Part shown: positions 5,041 through 5,654 of the stretch, in pieces | Position numbering within the stretch: position 1 is the stretch's first letter | How the letters are laid out: each line of letters opens with the position of its first letter | From: Candidatus Omnitrophota bacterium | GTDB lineage: Bacteria; Omnitrophota; Gorgyraeia; Gygaellales; Profunditerraquicolaceae | NCBI GenBank assembly: GCA_028717055.1 | Contig: JAQUOO010000073.1 | Location: forward strand, 1-5,654 | Length of the DNA: 5,654 nt | Direction of reading: 5' to 3' | Position numbers and translations under genes: made by a program | Notes under the pieces: generated by a model | What the model saw: the letters and a program-made list of their open reading frames with translations, nothing else | The model's database searches: none | Told to the model about the DNA's origin: nothing

Positions 5041-5654
5041 CTATTATAAATTCAAAAGGCATCTGGAGTCTAAAGGGGGATTTTACGCTTTATCCAGAGG
5101 ATTAAAATATATTTTATTTTTATTTAGGCATGCCGGAGCTTCGTTTCACAGCAGAAATAGTATCGAAAGAGGAAAGCTTAAGTTGGCGTTTACCGGCCGC
5201 GGAATTTCAATTTTCTGGGACAATGTTGAAATTACCAAAAATGCCGGGTTAAATTGCGGAATAAAGATATCGGAAATATGGACTGATTCCACGAAGGCAA
5301 AGTGGAAGGTTCTGGAGAATGGGCCGGATTTGTTTAAGTTCTTAGTTTGCTTCAGGAAATTTCCCTTAAGACAAATCTGGACATTGAGAGTAGATAGCCA
5401 AGAAAAAATATTTTGGCATGTAGATTTAGAAGTAAAATCTTCCATATCAATAGATGAACTGCGTTTTATAAATCAAGTTTGCCCAGTTTATAAGACCTGG
5501 CTGTCGGATTATTTGCAAAATTATTTCCCCCGCCTGGACAATTATTGGCATGATTTGAACGATAATGAAGAAGGGCCGGTTTGTCTTGTGGGTTTAAGGC
5601 ATCCGCGGCAGGCAGATATGCCTAGCTGTTTGGTTTTAGAAACGCAGGATGGTG
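5024..5654 (+). CDS. Unrecognised module protein, N-terminal part (runs off the window)
   Basis: An open frame of 210 codons continues past the right edge without a stop. I do not recognise a named family. After a basic N-terminal segment of about 48 residues (N-L-P-D-N-Y-Y-K-F-K-R-H, then S-R-G-L-K-Y-I-L-F-L-F-R-H), residues ~50-210 reproduce the module seen in Wzt and the preceding protein: K-N-A-G-L, A-K-W-K-V, R-Q-I-W-T-L, I-F-W-H-V and C-P-V-Y-K-T-W-L. The start is TTG 5024, the only near-start codon after the upstream stop at 5018-5020, with a good Shine-Dalgarno and a 17 bp overlap with the preceding gene. The short hydrophobic patch around residues 27-35 is flanked by basic residues and is too short to span a membrane; it could be an interface helix. 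The rest of the protein, perhaps a further module or an enzymatic domain, is outside the window. A role with the exporter is inferred from position and the shared module. Confidence 0.75.
   Translation, partial: MNLPDNYYKFKRHLESKGGFYALSRGLKYILFLFRHAGASFHSRNSIERGKLKLAFTGRGISIFWDNVEITKNAGLNCGIKISEIWTDSTKAKWKVLENGPDLFKFLVCFRKFPLRQIWTLRVDSQEKIFWHVDLEVKSSISIDELRFINQVCPVYKTWLSDYLQNYFPRLDNYWHDLNDNEEGPVCLVGLRHPRQADMPSCLVLETQDG
5171..5654 (+). repeat. Module copy 4 (partial, cut by window edge)
   Basis: Opening strand K-L-K-L-A-F-T; I-S-I-F-W-D-N-V-E-I-T-K-N-A-G-L; A-K-W-K-V; L-R-Q-I-W-T-L-R-V; I-F-W-H-V-D-L-E; C-P-V-Y-K-T-W-L. The second half begins (G-P-V-C-L-V-G-L and M-P-S-C-L-V-L) and is truncated by the end of the window. 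Confidence 0.7.

Noticed and set aside
5125..5136. Short palindrome GGCATGCC as an operator.
   Set aside because: It is eight bases, inside a coding frame, and unrepeated elsewhere, so chance is sufficient.
1..5654. Genome-wide TGA recoding (TGA as Trp or Gly).
   Set aside because: The large reading frames use TGG for Trp and GGN for Gly and contain no other internal TGA, and wzm ends in TGA exactly where it overlaps the wzt start. A recoded genome would show many internal TGA codons.

Overview
The window is a co-directional, plus-strand stretch of a bacterial surface-polysaccharide (O-antigen-like or capsule-like) biosynthesis and export locus. DNA is moderately AT-rich and uses the standard genetic code. 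The gene set is: the C-terminal tail of a polyprenyl-phosphate sugar-1-phosphate transferase (WecA/MraY superfamily), an FAD-dependent UDP-galactopyranose-mutase-like/amine-oxidase-fold enzyme, the ABC-2 permease Wzm, the ATPase Wzt, and two reading frames of no recognised family. The source is probably an uncultivated Gram-negative-type lineage. I suspect something like Omnitrophota from the style of the proteins, but nothing in the window proves it.

Layout: 1-212, transferase tail; 205-1506, FAD enzyme; 1484-2278, wzm; 2275-3594, wzt; 3595-3693, an open stretch encoding a highly charged helix; 3694-5040, a protein made of two modules; 5024-5654, a further module protein that runs off the window. 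Four of the five gene junctions overlap (8, 23, 4 and 17 bp), so this looks like one tightly coupled operon. I see no internal promoter or terminator.

The main point of interest is the wzt end. After a normal ATPase domain, Wzt carries a roughly 200-residue domain that does not look like the usual Wzt C-terminal domain. Related modules recur twice in the next reading frame and once more in the last one. All four copies share an invariant Gly, a Trp, a Q-x-W and a terminal aromatic-containing Y/F-x-x-W/L block. The wzt frame and the following frame are also the same frame, separated by a single TGA (3592-3594). The sequence after that TGA reads as a coherent 33-codon charged helical linker, and no convincing start signal exists for a separate gene. 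The region may therefore encode, or have recently encoded, one 921-codon Wzt with three modules in tandem, interrupted by a stop that is a mutation, a sequence error or a readthrough site.

Working model (inference): the transferase starts the glycan on the lipid carrier, the FAD enzyme contributes a modified sugar or related redox step, Wzm/Wzt flips the finished polymer, and the module proteins, which have no evident signal peptides and are presumably cytoplasmic, bind or act on the glycan to confer substrate selection on the exporter.
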